Positions 5,931 through 6,031 of a DNA stretch of 6,031 nucleotides are shown one piece after another; positions within the stretch are counted from its first letter, which is position 1, and each line of letters opens with the position of its first letter. The notes beneath the pieces were generated by a model. The model did not search any database, was not told the DNA's origin, and saw only the letters and a program-made list of their open reading frames with translations. The stretch is taken from positions 1 through 6,031 of the forward strand of contig CAIQJD010000177.1 of assembly GCA_903872005.1 (NCBI GenBank). The letters run 5' to 3'. The translations under genes were made by a program, and so were the position numbers. The DNA comes from an uncultured bacterium (lineage in GTDB: Bacteria > Chloroflexota > Anaerolineae > JACIWP01).

Positions 5931-6031
5931 GGCGTTGTCTCTCCTGAATGTCGGGACTGTGCAATTTGCGCCAATACTTCCTGGGGAGTCACAGAGTTTC
6001 TCCAGCGGGCCAGGTCCGCATCGCCGGCGCG
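5927..6031 (-). CDS. C-terminal end of an unidentified gene (partial)
   Basis: On the minus strand one frame is open from the window edge for 34 codons to a TGA at 5927-5929. The end reads, in part, DLARWRNSVTPQEVLAQIAQ, a soluble amphipathic-looking tail. Its stop overlaps the GTG start of the permease by four bases (GTGA), a common operon junction, and the permease's ribosome site lies inside this frame. I infer that the tail belongs to a real gene cotranscribed with the transporter. The family cannot be recognised from 34 residues. An ATPase subunit, regulator or enzyme are all possible. Confidence 0.6.
   Translation of the reverse strand, partial: RAGDADLARWRNSVTPQEVLAQIAQSRHSGETTP

Overview
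The window is a stretch of accessory genome in which every gene I can support lies on the minus strand, so the biological reading order runs from position 6031 down to 1. GC content is fairly high, Shine-Dalgarno sites are clear, and the one visible promoter has a sigma-70 layout. Three traits together suggest Chloroflexota, probably an Anaerolineae-like lineage: a solute-binding lipoprotein whose linker is built of EK/VV repeats, a RodZ-like protein with a long Thr-Pro linker, and a rodZ-rimO pair. This placement is inference from gene style and was not tested against a database.

Region 1 (6031 to 1160, read leftwards) is an ABC importer operon of the dipeptide/oligopeptide/nickel type. It starts with the last 34 codons of an unidentified gene, which overlaps the next gene by the four bases GTGA. 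Next come the DppB-type permease (4968-5930), the DppC-type permease (3982-4932), a small P-loop kinase-like protein (3283-3960) and the family 5 solute-binding lipoprotein (1251-3095). A strong hairpin at 1160-1198 closes the unit. The lipoprotein would capture a peptide-like or other small solute outside the membrane and the two permeases would form the channel. The ATPase subunits are not in the window. The role of the P-loop protein is unknown.

Region 2 (about 892-1250) holds no intact gene. It contains the terminator-like hairpin, a 135-bp diverged copy of the 3' end of the P-loop gene (988-1122), and a promoter with a perfect -35 box that drives the next unit.

Region 3 (1-891) is a separate transcription unit: a membrane-anchored RodZ-like helix-turn-helix protein, followed four bases later by the first codons of a MiaB/RimO-type methylthiotransferase cut by the window edge.

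The least ordinary features are the P-loop protein inside a transporter operon and the second, partial copy of its C-terminus. Together they make two direct repeats that flank the solute-binding protein gene. I see no sign of CRISPR, tRNA, rRNA or an insertion sequence.
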